DNA of 32,253 bases from Spirochaetales bacterium. Lineage in GTDB: Bacteria > Spirochaetota > Spirochaetia > DSM-27196 > PWMO01. The translations under genes were made by a program, and so were the position numbers. A model generated the notes under the pieces. The model had not been told where the DNA came from, searched no databases, and worked only from the letters and a program-made list of their open reading frames with translations. Of this stretch, positions 17,538 to 26,440 are shown piece after piece. Location of the stretch: assembly GCA_007123465.1 (NCBI GenBank), contig SKLB01000081.1, positions 1 through 32,253 on the forward strand, in the 5' to 3' direction. How positions within the stretch are numbered: the first letter of the stretch is position 1; each line of letters opens with the position of its first letter.

Positions 17538-19127
17538 TCAGCGCTTCAGATAGCCAAGCTCCCGCGGCAAAGGGATATTGTTGCCGAACTGATCCTCGCC
17601 GTATCCGTTGTCGGCCAGTAGTTTCAGGTCATCCAGGGCGCGCTTGTCTCCGTGGAACGTGACACCGATATCAGCGCGGATGTCGATAGCACCTTCTGCC
17701 AGCAGTTGTGCAACTGCCCGTCTGGCGTACTCACCCAGCGACTCGCCCTCGGTTACGCTGATGTCATCCAGACTTATGTCCTGCGAATAGATAACCAGCT
17801 TCTTCTGGCGGAATAGCGCCAGAAGCATCTCGTATAACGCTCCCGGATAGTCGCCCTTCTGGCCGTTGGGATCGCTCATTTCCACAAGCGCCCGACCGAT
17901 TGTGCGGCGCTTGATGGCGTTAATCCGTTCATTAACGCGGATAATATCCAGCGGGGCGGAAGCGTCACAGCGCTCGTCCTCGAGTTCAAGCGTGACCTCG
18001 CTGCCGTAGTGACGTACAATGCGCGCAATCAGCGTCGAAGGGCGTACGTGAAAGCCCCGATAGGCCGGCGCCGGTAACATGATCGTGGTGTTCACGGTAT
18101 ACTGGCGGATCAGCTCGCGGCAAAGTTCCTGTGCGCTGGTTGCGAAGAGCATCGCGAACTCCATAGCGTACGATGTGACGATCCACGACATGTCCTGCTG
18201 CATTTCTGTAAAAGTTTCGCGGTACGATGAATCGGCGCCTATCATATGACGTTCGTAATGATGGGTCAGACCGGTAATGACCTCCAGCAGATGAAAGACG
18301 ATAGTAGCGTGTCCGCGCAGAAAGCTCAGCTTTTCGTTGGATTGCTCGAGATCGGTTCCGCCGATATAAGAATCGTACAGCGCCTGCAGATTATGAAACA
18401 CATCCTCAAAGCGACGGAAGTCTTTCTCGCACGCAACAGCCGGTACGCAATCACAAAAACCCCGTTCCTGCAGCGCAGAATACACACCACGAAAATCGCT
18501 GCCTTCAACCTCGTTCAGAAAGGCGGTAGCCAGGCTGACCACGGTCTCATCGGGTTTACGATGTACGGTGTTACGCACCAGATCGTTGGGAAGCCGCCAT
18601 GTGACCTCTTCGCTCTCGACGCAGCGCGGCTCATAGGCGGGAAAGTCCGAGTAGAGATCGTACTGTCGCGCCAGGCCCACAAAGGTGTTCAGGACTGTGG
18701 TCAGCAGACGGTTGCTGCATTCGAGCGCCGAGCTGGTTGCCTGGTCAACGTCCTCGTCAACTTGCATCAGCGCGTAGAGCGGAATGCTGTACTTGAGGTG
18801 CAGCAGCTTGTAGTGCACATCCGAAAAAAGCTTGACCGCGGCAACTCCGCGGCGAAACGGGATCCAGTATTGATTTGTTCGCGCGCCGTAGGCGTCGGCC
18901 AGCTCTTCGAGTCGCCCGATTTCCTGCAGCAGCAGTCCTAACGCGGTACGTCCAGGATGCTGCGGCGCTACATCAAGAACGTGCTCTGCGAGCCTTAACG
19001 TATGGCGCAGCATGCACCTAACCATGCTGCGAAAATCCTCCTCGCTGTGAACCAGGCATCGTTCTACCATTGTAGTGAAGTCTATCATAAGAGAGTTGAA
19101 ATAACCATTTGCGTCTACCAACCGCAC
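17538..19127 (-). CDS. Uncharacterised 529-aa protein with embedded HPr-like domain
   Basis: Long helical N-terminal region; RGFHVRPSTLIARIVRHYGSEVTLEL (residues about 357-382) matches the HPr active-site pattern HxRP. GTG start at 19127 is tentative; ATG at 19088 is an alternative. Confidence 0.7.
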   Translation of the reverse strand: MRLVDANGYFNSLMIDFTTMVERCLVHSEEDFRSMVRCMLRHTLRLAEHVLDVAPQHPGRTALGLLLQEIGRLEELADAYGARTNQYWIPFRRGVAAVKLFSDVHYKLLHLKYSIPLYALMQVDEDVDQATSSALECSNRLLTTVLNTFVGLARQYDLYSDFPAYEPRCVESEEVTWRLPNDLVRNTVHRKPDETVVSLATAFLNEVEGSDFRGVYSALQERGFCDCVPAVACEKDFRRFEDVFHNLQALYDSYIGGTDLEQSNEKLSFLRGHATIVFHLLEVITGLTHHYERHMIGADSSYRETFTEMQQDMSWIVTSYAMEFAMLFATSAQELCRELIRQYTVNTTIMLPAPAYRGFHVRPSTLIARIVRHYGSEVTLELEDERCDASAPLDIIRVNERINAIKRRTIGRALVEMSDPNGQKGDYPGALYEMLLALFRQKKLVIYSQDISLDDISVTEGESLGEYARRAVAQLLAEGAIDIRADIGVTFHGDKRALDDLKLLADNGYGEDQFGNNIPLPRELGYLKR

Positions 19128-19149
19128 ATGCTATAGTGAAGCCATTCCT

Positions 19150-19180
19150 GCACAATTGTTGTATTGCTTTGCACAACTGT
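19150..19180. promoter_or_regulatory. Operator-like direct repeat upstream of the glpA-like gene
   Basis: GCACAATTGT (19150-19159) and GCACAACTGT (19171-19180), 21 bp apart, between a TTGCGT-N17-TATAGT promoter-like sequence (19109-19137) and the ATG at 19214. Confidence 0.4.
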
Positions 19181-19213
19181 AAAATCAGGAGTCCATCAAG
19201 AGAGGTGCCGGTT

Positions 19214-20674
19214 ATGTCTGACAACGCCACTACAACGCAGTCGCGCGCGCGCCCGACCATTGCGGTTATCGGCGCCGGAGTCAGCGGCGCGTGCATCTCC
19301 AGGCAGCTATCGGCCTATGAAACCGATGTTGTACTACTGGACCGCGAGGCCGACGTATCCTTTGGAGTGTCAAAGGCCAACTCAGGAATTATTCACGGCG
19401 GTTTCCATCATAGCCCCAAATACCTCAAGACGCGCCTGGAGATCCGCGGCAACCAGATGTTCGATCGGTTGCAGCGCGAACTCGACTTCCCATTTCTGCG
19501 CTGTGGTATCCTGGTTGTTGCGCTCAGCGACGAGGAGATGAAGTACATCGATCACCTCTACACGCAGGGCGTGACAAACGGCGCCATCGGTATCGAGATG
19601 TGTTCGCGAGAACGCATGTTTGAACTGGAACCCAAGCTCAACAGCGACTGCGTCGGTGGCCTGCACGCACCCGGGGGCGGTGTTATCGAGCCGTACCGCT
19701 TTGTCTTCTCGGTGGTAGAATCGGCGTGCAAGAACAGCGTTCAGCTGATGACCGATTTCAACGTGGTAGCCACAGAGCGTCAAAATGACAGGCACGTCAT
19801 TCACGCCCAGGACGGACGCGTTGTGCAGGCCGACTACGTTGTCAATGCCGCGGGCCTGCACGCCGATGAAGTCTCAAGACTGTTGCGGGCCGAGGAGTTC
19901 GCAATCTCGCCGCGCAAAGGCGAGTACTACCTGTTGGACCGCATGACCAAGGCAGCACCGCAACGGGTACTCTTCCCGGTGCCCACCCGGATTTCCAAGG
20001 GCATGCTGGTCATACCTACCGCCGAAGGAACCGTCTTGATTGGACCTACCGCCCAGGAAATCCAGGACAAGGACGATCTATCTACCAACGCCGAACAATT
20101 GAACCAGATCTTCGATCAGGCGCGCAAGATGATACCCGTGGTATCCCAGACTGACGTTATCGCCGCCTTCTCAGGCCTGCGCCCGGCGCTGCAGGACGCG
20201 GACTTCTACATCGATATTTCGCAGCAGGCCCCGAACCTGATCCAGGTTGCCGGTATCCAGTCACCGGGGCTCACTGCAGCACCGGCGATTGGCGAATACG
20301 TCAAGGATCTGCTCAAAAAAGCCGGTTGCCGCCTGACCGAGAAGACAGATTGGGATCCTTTTGTGACCAAGGTGCCGCGAATCCGCGATTTCACACCCTT
20401 TGAGGCAGACGAACTGCTGCAGAGCAATCCGGCGTACGGCAATCTGGTCTGCCGCTGTGAGACCATTTCCGAGGCTGAAGTAGTTGAAGCGATTCGACGC
20501 GGACACACTACGCTCGACGGCATCAAGTACTACACGCGCGCCCAGATGGGCCGCTGTCAGGGCGGGTTCTGCACCTACAGGATCATCAAACTTATCATGC
20601 GTGAAACTGGAATGGACTACGATCAGATAACCAAGCGCGGCCGCGGCAGCGTGGTGCTCAGCGGTAGACTGTAG
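19214..20674 (+). CDS. GlpA-like FAD-dependent glycerol-3-phosphate dehydrogenase with C-terminal BFD-type [2Fe-2S] domain
   Basis: IAVIGAGVSGACISRQLSAYETDVVLLDRE, SGIIHGGFHH, GLHAPGGGVIEPYRF, and C-terminal LVCRCETISEAEVVEAIRR...GRCQGGFC. Confidence 0.85.
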   Translation: MSDNATTTQSRARPTIAVIGAGVSGACISRQLSAYETDVVLLDREADVSFGVSKANSGIIHGGFHHSPKYLKTRLEIRGNQMFDRLQRELDFPFLRCGILVVALSDEEMKYIDHLYTQGVTNGAIGIEMCSRERMFELEPKLNSDCVGGLHAPGGGVIEPYRFVFSVVESACKNSVQLMTDFNVVATERQNDRHVIHAQDGRVVQADYVVNAAGLHADEVSRLLRAEEFAISPRKGEYYLLDRMTKAAPQRVLFPVPTRISKGMLVIPTAEGTVLIGPTAQEIQDKDDLSTNAEQLNQIFDQARKMIPVVSQTDVIAAFSGLRPALQDADFYIDISQQAPNLIQVAGIQSPGLTAAPAIGEYVKDLLKKAGCRLTEKTDWDPFVTKVPRIRDFTPFEADELLQSNPAYGNLVCRCETISEAEVVEAIRRGHTTLDGIKYYTRAQMGRCQGGFCTYRIIKLIMRETGMDYDQITKRGRGSVVLSGRL

Positions 20675-20685
20675 GAGAGACAATC

Positions 20686-21942
20686 ATGCAGGAGAAACAG
20701 TACGACATCGCCGTAATCGGCGGCGGCGCTGCCGGTATGGCTGCCGCGGTGGAGGTCCGCCGCCACGGGTTCTCTTGCGTCATACTGGAACGCGAGAACC
20801 AGCTTGGCGGAATCCTGATGCAGTGCATCCACAACGGTTTTGGCCTGCAGGAGTTCAAACAGGAACTCACCGGCCCCGAATTTGCCGAGGAGTTCATCGA
20901 ACAAGTACGCCATTGCGGCGTGGAGGTCCTCCTCGATACCACTGTTTCCAGCATCGAAGACTCAAAAAACGGCAAGCAGCTCTACTGCTATTCGCAGCAC
21001 AATGGAATCATAAGAATTACGGTATGCGCCGTTATCCTGGCGATGGGCTGTCGCGAGCGCAACCGCGGCAACATACGCACCCCGGGGACGCGTCCTGCCG
21101 GTGTCTATACCGCCGGCCTGGCACAGCGCCTGGTCAACGTTGAGGGCTATATTCCCGGCAAAGACGTGGTAATTGTAGGTTCCGGCGATATCGGTTTGAT
21201 CATGGCGCGCCGCATGACCTGGGTGGGGGCCAGGGTTCACGCGGTGGTAGAGATCCAGCCCTACCCCTCCGGCCTGACGCGAAATATCGTTCAGTGTCTC
21301 AATGACTTCGATATCCCGCTCTACCTGTCCCACGTGGTGACGCGGATCCTGGGCAAAGATCGGCTCGAAATGGTGGAGATAACCCCGCTGAAAGACGGTA
21401 TCCCGGATCACGACAGCGCGTTCCATATCGCCTGCGACACGCTGCTGCTGTCGGTAGGACTGGTACCGGAGAACGAACTGGCGCAGGCGGCCGGGATTGA
21501 ACTCTCAGCGCAGACCAACGGGGCGTTGGTCGACTCGACTATGATGACATCCGTGGCCGGGATCTTCTCGTGCGGCAACGTGCTGCACGTCCATGATCTT
21601 GCAGATTACGCTGCCGAAGAGGCCAGGCGCACGGGAGCCTACGCCGCCGCGTGGCTGCGGAACAGACCGCCACGGCAGCAGGTGGCCATCAGAGCCGGTG
21701 CCAACGTCCGTTACGTCAGCCCGCCAAAAATGAACCCTGAACATCCGGACAAACTCTACCTGCGCGCGCTGATCGTCAAGAATAACGCCCAACTGACGAT
21801 GAAACTCGATAATCTGACCGTCAAGCAGAAGAAGCTGCCGCACGTGCAACCGTCGGAGATGGTCAGCGTAACGCTCACCCAACGAGACCTCGAAAAATGG
21901 CAACTATCCGCCGATTCCGTGCTGGAGGTAAGCATCCGATGA
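20686..21942 (+). CDS. FAD/NAD(P)-dependent oxidoreductase, GlpB-like partner
   Basis: DIAVIGGGAAGMAAAVEVRRHGFSCVILERENQLGGILMQCIHNGFGL, DVVIVGSGDIGLIMARRM, VAGIFSCGNVLHVHDL; directly downstream of the GlpA-like gene. Confidence 0.88.
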   Translation: MQEKQYDIAVIGGGAAGMAAAVEVRRHGFSCVILERENQLGGILMQCIHNGFGLQEFKQELTGPEFAEEFIEQVRHCGVEVLLDTTVSSIEDSKNGKQLYCYSQHNGIIRITVCAVILAMGCRERNRGNIRTPGTRPAGVYTAGLAQRLVNVEGYIPGKDVVIVGSGDIGLIMARRMTWVGARVHAVVEIQPYPSGLTRNIVQCLNDFDIPLYLSHVVTRILGKDRLEMVEITPLKDGIPDHDSAFHIACDTLLLSVGLVPENELAQAAGIELSAQTNGALVDSTMMTSVAGIFSCGNVLHVHDLADYAAEEARRTGAYAAAWLRNRPPRQQVAIRAGANVRYVSPPKMNPEHPDKLYLRALIVKNNAQLTMKLDNLTVKQKKLPHVQPSEMVSVTLTQRDLEKWQLSADSVLEVSIR

Positions 21943-22325
21943 GCGTAACAGACAGCAACACAAAAGAGATGATCTGCATCAGCTGTCCGATCGGCTGCCG
22001 TCTCACGGTCAGCCAGGACAAGGATAACGACATCACCGTTACGGGCAACAAGTGCGCCCGCGGTAAGGTTTATGGCGAAGAAGAATATCTTGCACCCAAG
22101 CGAATGGTTACCTGCACCTGCCGCACCGACAGTCAAGAGTTTCCGCGTCTTGCGGTGCGCACCATGTCTGCGATACCAATCGAGTATATCGATGACCTGC
22201 TGCGTGAACTCTACCGCATGACCGTTGCACTGCCGGTCAGACGCGGCCAGCCTCTGATTGTGAACTACCGCGGCACCGGGGTCGACGTACTAGCCAGCAT
22301 GAGCCTGAAAGATCACAGCCGATGA
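21939..22325 (+). CDS. DUF1667-family protein (Cys-rich N-terminus)
   Basis: MICISCPIGCRLTV...VTGNKCARGKVYGEEEYLAPKRMVTCTCR is the DUF1667 pattern; ATGA overlap with the previous gene. Confidence 0.88.
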   Translation: MSVTDSNTKEMICISCPIGCRLTVSQDKDNDITVTGNKCARGKVYGEEEYLAPKRMVTCTCRTDSQEFPRLAVRTMSAIPIEYIDDLLRELYRMTVALPVRRGQPLIVNYRGTGVDVLASMSLKDHSR

Positions 22326-22942
22326 GCACCCCGCGCGAAGAACTGGCCAACAGCGTAACACACGCAGCCGGGGCGCTGATGGCACTATTCGGGGGCGCTG
22401 TGCTCATTATCCGGGCAGCCGTTCGGGGCAGTGCGCTGCATGTGGTGACGGTTTCTATCTTTTCGGCAACGCTGGTTCTGCTTTACACATCTTCAACGCT
22501 GTACCACGCAATACCGTCTCACGGGGCTAAACAGCGTCTGAAGCTGCTCGATCACGTGGCAATCTACCTGCTGATCGCCGGCACCTATACCCCGTTTGCG
22601 CTGGTGGGACTCGGCGGCAGCTGGGGCTGGACCATTTTTGGCGTTATCTGGGGCCTGGCTGTTCTGGGCATAGCTTTCAAGCTGTTTTTCATCGGCCGAT
22701 TCAGGCGCCTCTCAACCGCGGTCTACGTAGGCATGGGTTGGGTAGTGGTGGTGGCCGTGGTGCCGCTGCTACAGGCGCTCGATCCGTGGACACTCTTCTG
22801 GCTGGCAGCCGGCGGTATCTGCTACACCGCCGGCACTCTGTTCTACCTCAGCCGGCGCCTGCGGTTTGGCCACTCGATCTGGCACCTGTTTGTGCTCGCC
22901 GGCAGCGCCTGCCACTACTGCGGAATCTGGACGATTATCTGA
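22322..22942 (+). CDS. Hemolysin III / PAQR-like family membrane protein
   Basis: EELANSVTHAAGALMALFGG, LYTSSTLYHAIP, DHVAIYLLIAGTYTPFAL, FGHSIWHLFVLAGSACHYCGI; multiple TM segments; 4-nt overlap with upstream gene. Confidence 0.93.
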   Translation: MSTPREELANSVTHAAGALMALFGGAVLIIRAAVRGSALHVVTVSIFSATLVLLYTSSTLYHAIPSHGAKQRLKLLDHVAIYLLIAGTYTPFALVGLGGSWGWTIFGVIWGLAVLGIAFKLFFIGRFRRLSTAVYVGMGWVVVVAVVPLLQALDPWTLFWLAAGGICYTAGTLFYLSRRLRFGHSIWHLFVLAGSACHYCGIWTII

Positions 22943-22962
22943 TACGCTCGATCGGTTACGGC

Positions 22963-24123
22963 TCAGTAGAGAGCGTAGCAGCGAAAACTGCACTCGATCG
23001 GACCATTGTACAACGAGGTTTTTGTCTGGGCGCGAAGGCCAATTTGCTTCAGTGCCGGCCGATTACCGCTGATGATCCACGCCTTCCAGCCCGCGTAGGA
23101 CTGCTTCAGGCGGTCTCCAATTGCAGCGTAGAGATGTTCTATCCGGGGTTCGTGCAGCCGTTTGCCGTACGGTGGATTAATCAACACAACCGGCGTCTCG
23201 CCTCGCTGCTTTGGAGGCTCATCGGCCAGGAAATCGCGCCGCATTACGCGCACCAGGTCTGCAAAGCCGGTGCGCTCCAGATTTCGCACCGCGATGCGCA
23301 CCGCCGACGGATCGATGTCGCCGGCTGCCACCGGCGCAGGCGATGCCGTTCGCTCGTGCGCATCCTGCTTGGCGGCTGTGTGCAGCCGTTGCCACAGTTT
23401 GCTGTCGTAATCGAGCCAGCGCTGGAATCCCAGTTGCCGACGCAGCAGCCCCGGGGCCACTCCACAGCCGATCAGGGCGGCCTCAATGGCGATAGTACCC
23501 GAACCGCACATCGGATTATAGAACGTCGAGCGGCGGTCCCAGCCGCTGAGCAGCACCATGCCCGCGGCCAGCACTTCGGACAGAGGGGCAGCGGTCTGCT
23601 CAGCGCGATAGCCGCGCCGGTGCAGCGACTCGCCGGAACTGTCCAGGCTGATAACCGCCGCTTCCCGACTCCAGAACAGATTGACCTGCAGATCCGGATT
23701 ACGCACGTCCACGCTTGGCCGGCGCCCGTACCTGGTTCGCAGGCGGTCGACAATCGCATCCTTGACCTTCAGCGCAGCGAAGCGCGGATCATCCGAGGTG
23801 GGCGAACCGGTAGCCGCACGCACCGCCAGCGTCATCTGCGGTGTCAGGTAGCGCTCCCACGGCAGCTCACGCGTACCACGATAGAGCGCCTCAGCGTCAG
23901 CGGCTTGAAACTCGGCAAGCGGAACCAGTACACGCAACGCGGTGCGCAGCTCGAGATTGGCGCGATAGAGCAACTCGCGGTCGGCGCTGAAGCGCACGGC
24001 CTGATGGCCGGGCTCAGCATCTGCGACGCCAAGCGCCTGTATCTCACGCTGCAGCACCGTCTCCAAACCCGGCAGTGTGGTTGCTACGCAGTCAAACCTG
24101 GAACTGTCGGCACTGGGTTTCAT
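22963..24123 (-). CDS. THUMP-domain class I SAM-dependent RNA methyltransferase (RlmL N-terminal-like / YpsC-like)
   Basis: THUMP N-terminus, FYNPMCGSGTIAIEAALIG, VLINPPYGKRL catalytic motif. Confidence 0.92.
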   Translation of the reverse strand: MKPSADSSRFDCVATTLPGLETVLQREIQALGVADAEPGHQAVRFSADRELLYRANLELRTALRVLVPLAEFQAADAEALYRGTRELPWERYLTPQMTLAVRAATGSPTSDDPRFAALKVKDAIVDRLRTRYGRRPSVDVRNPDLQVNLFWSREAAVISLDSSGESLHRRGYRAEQTAAPLSEVLAAGMVLLSGWDRRSTFYNPMCGSGTIAIEAALIGCGVAPGLLRRQLGFQRWLDYDSKLWQRLHTAAKQDAHERTASPAPVAAGDIDPSAVRIAVRNLERTGFADLVRVMRRDFLADEPPKQRGETPVVLINPPYGKRLHEPRIEHLYAAIGDRLKQSYAGWKAWIISGNRPALKQIGLRAQTKTSLYNGPIECSFRCYALY

Positions 24124-24209
24124 GCAGCCGGCTTCTCCCTTATGCGCCGGGGCCTGGCGACTATCGGTTTTTGTGTTCTATCGGCATGGCTGCAGCGTAC
24201 TACGAAGAC

Positions 24210-24282
24210 TGGGCGCTGACGGGCTTGAACCGCCGACATCTTGCTTGTAAGGCAAGCGCTCTCCCAACTGAGCTAAGCGCCC
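24210..24282 (-). tRNA. tRNA-Val (anticodon UAC)
   Basis: Reverse strand GGGCGCTTAGCTCAGTTGGGAGAGCGCTTGCCTTACAAGCAAGATGTCGGCGGTTCAAGCCCGTCAGCGCCCA folds as a cloverleaf; anticodon loop CTTACAA. Confidence 0.95.
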
Positions 24283-24376
24283 GGACGAGCCCAAAGCTAC
24301 CACAAGCCCTGTTGATCGTCAAGCCGGTTTGATCAAGCGCCGCTATTTTGCTACTATCTGTGCCCACGGAGCATCG

Positions 24377-26410
24377 ATGAAACTACGCAAGATCCGCAAT
24401 ATCGGTATCATGGCCCACATAGACGCGGGCAAGACCACAACTACTGAGCGAATTCTCTTCTACACCGGAAAGAGCCACCGCATGGGCGAGGTAGATGATG
24501 GTGAAGCAACCATGGACTGGATGGTGCAGGAGCAGAATCGCGGTATCACTATCACCTCGGCTGCCACCACCTGCTTCTGGCAGGACCATCAGATCAACAT
24601 CATCGACACTCCCGGGCACGTTGACTTCACCGCTGAGGTAGAGCGCTCGCTGCGCGTTCTCGACGGCGCTGTAGCAGTCTTCTGCGCCGTGGGTGGTGTC
24701 GAACCGCAGTCAGAGACGGTCTGGCATCAGGCCGACACCTACCAGGTGCCGCGGATCGCCTACGTCAACAAGATGGATCGTACCGGCGCCGATTTTTTTG
24801 CCGTGGTCGAGGAAATCCGGGAAAAACTGCACGCTACGCCAGTGGTGACACATCTGCCGATTGGCCGCGAGTCACAGTTCAGCGGCATTATCGATCTGAT
24901 CAACCTGCGTGAAATGCACTGGGACGTAGACAACTACGGCACCAACTTCGAAGCGTCCGAGATACAGCCGCAATACCGCGAACTATCCGATCAGTGGCGG
25001 CAGACCCTGATCGACCAGCTTGGCGCGGTCTGTGATGAAATAACTGAGCTCTACCTCGAAGGCAGCGAGATACCGGCCGACCTGATAGACCGCACCCTGC
25101 GCAAGGAGACCATAGAGCGCCGCCTGGTACCGGTTATGTGCGGCGCCAGCCTGCGCAATATCGGCGTGCAGCCTCTGCTTGACTCGATCCTCAACTACCT
25201 GCCGGCGCCCGAAGAGCTGCCGCCTATTGTAGCGCACCACGCCAAGAAAGATGTTGACGTCGAGATCGAGCGCAGCAGCGACGGCCACCCGGTTGGTTTT
25301 GTGTTCAAGATTCAAAGCGAGCGCGAGGCCGGCGATCTGTCGTTTATAAGAATGTATTCGGGCGCGCTGAAGTCCGGTAGCGCGGTCTACAACGTCGATA
25401 AGAAAAAGCGCGAGCGCGTTCACCGTTTGTTACGAATGCACGCGAACCGCACCGAGCAGATCGATTCGGTCGAAGCCGGCGACATCGCAGTAGCCGTGGG
25501 GTTCAAGCTTGCCCAGACCGGCGATACGGTCGGCAGCGAAGGCTTTCCGGTGATGCTGGAGCGGCTACAGTTTCCGGTACCCGTAATCAGCGTTGCAATT
25601 GAGCCGCAGACCCTGTCGCAGCGCGACCGCCTCAAAGAGGTGTTGACCATCCTCGCCAAAGAGGACCCGACCTTTTTCAGCCGCGAAGACGAGGACACCG
25701 GTGAGCTGATTATTTCCGGCATGGGTGAACTGCACCTGGAAGTGCTGGTGACCCGCATGATAGAAGACTTCAAGGTTCAGGCCAAAGTCGGCCCGCCGCA
25801 GGTCACCTACCGCGAATCGATCGCCGGCAGCGCCACTCATGTCGAAAAGTTTCACCGTATGCTGGCGGGTAAGGAGAACAGCGCCGAAATCACGCTCAAA
25901 GTTGAGTCGCTACCGCGCGGCAGCGGCAATCGCTTTTCCACTCAGGTTTCCAGGGCGGTTCTGCCGGCAGAGTATCAGCAGGCGGTGGAACGTGGAGTGG
26001 ACGGTGCATTCGGTTCGGGCATCAGTTACGGCTACCCCACTATTGATATCGGCGTAACGCTGGTCGACGCGGTATACAACCCTGCTACCGGAACGGCTTT
26101 TGCCTTTGAGGCTGCCGCGTCGCTGGGATTCGATAACGCCTGCAAACACGCCGAACCGGTGTTGCTGGAGCCGATCATGCGTGTTGACGTCATGAGCCCC
26201 AAGGAGTATATGGGCGATGTGATCAACGCGCTGAGTATGCGCGGCGGAACGGTTCAGGGCGTTGAATCGCGCGCAATGCGCGAGCATATTCGCGCCGAGA
26301 TTCCGCTGCGCAACATGTTCGGCTATTCCACCTCGCTGCGCAGCATGACCCAGGGCCGCGGCACCTACGCGATGGAATTTGCACACTTTGCCAGGAAAAG
26401 CGACACGTAG
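24377..26410 (+). CDS. Elongation factor G (about 677 aa)
   Basis: [95 protein letters not shown]. Start trimmed to ATG 24377 (GGAG upstream). Confidence 0.95.
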   Translation: MKLRKIRNIGIMAHIDAGKTTTTERILFYTGKSHRMGEVDDGEATMDWMVQEQNRGITITSAATTCFWQDHQINIIDTPGHVDFTAEVERSLRVLDGAVAVFCAVGGVEPQSETVWHQADTYQVPRIAYVNKMDRTGADFFAVVEEIREKLHATPVVTHLPIGRESQFSGIIDLINLREMHWDVDNYGTNFEASEIQPQYRELSDQWRQTLIDQLGAVCDEITELYLEGSEIPADLIDRTLRKETIERRLVPVMCGASLRNIGVQPLLDSILNYLPAPEELPPIVAHHAKKDVDVEIERSSDGHPVGFVFKIQSEREAGDLSFIRMYSGALKSGSAVYNVDKKKRERVHRLLRMHANRTEQIDSVEAGDIAVAVGFKLAQTGDTVGSEGFPVMLERLQFPVPVISVAIEPQTLSQRDRLKEVLTILAKEDPTFFSREDEDTGELIISGMGELHLEVLVTRMIEDFKVQAKVGPPQVTYRESIAGSATHVEKFHRMLAGKENSAEITLKVESLPRGSGNRFSTQVSRAVLPAEYQQAVERGVDGAFGSGISYGYPTIDIGVTLVDAVYNPATGTAFAFEAAASLGFDNACKHAEPVLLEPIMRVDVMSPKEYMGDVINALSMRGGTVQGVESRAMREHIRAEIPLRNMFGYSTSLRSMTQGRGTYAMEFAHFARKSDT

Positions 26411-26440
26411 TCCCGATGCGCACCCGTGTTATAATCTGCT

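Noticed and set aside
22738-24219. 493-aa plus-strand ORF
   Set aside because: Antisense to the clear THUMP methyltransferase; Arg/Gln/His-rich low-complexity translation typical of shadow ORFs in GC-rich DNA.
24329-24376. 16-aa N-terminal extension of EF-G
   Set aside because: Conserved EF-G N-terminus begins at ATG 24377 with GGAG upstream; the extension overlaps a likely promoter (TTGATC-N17-TACTAT).
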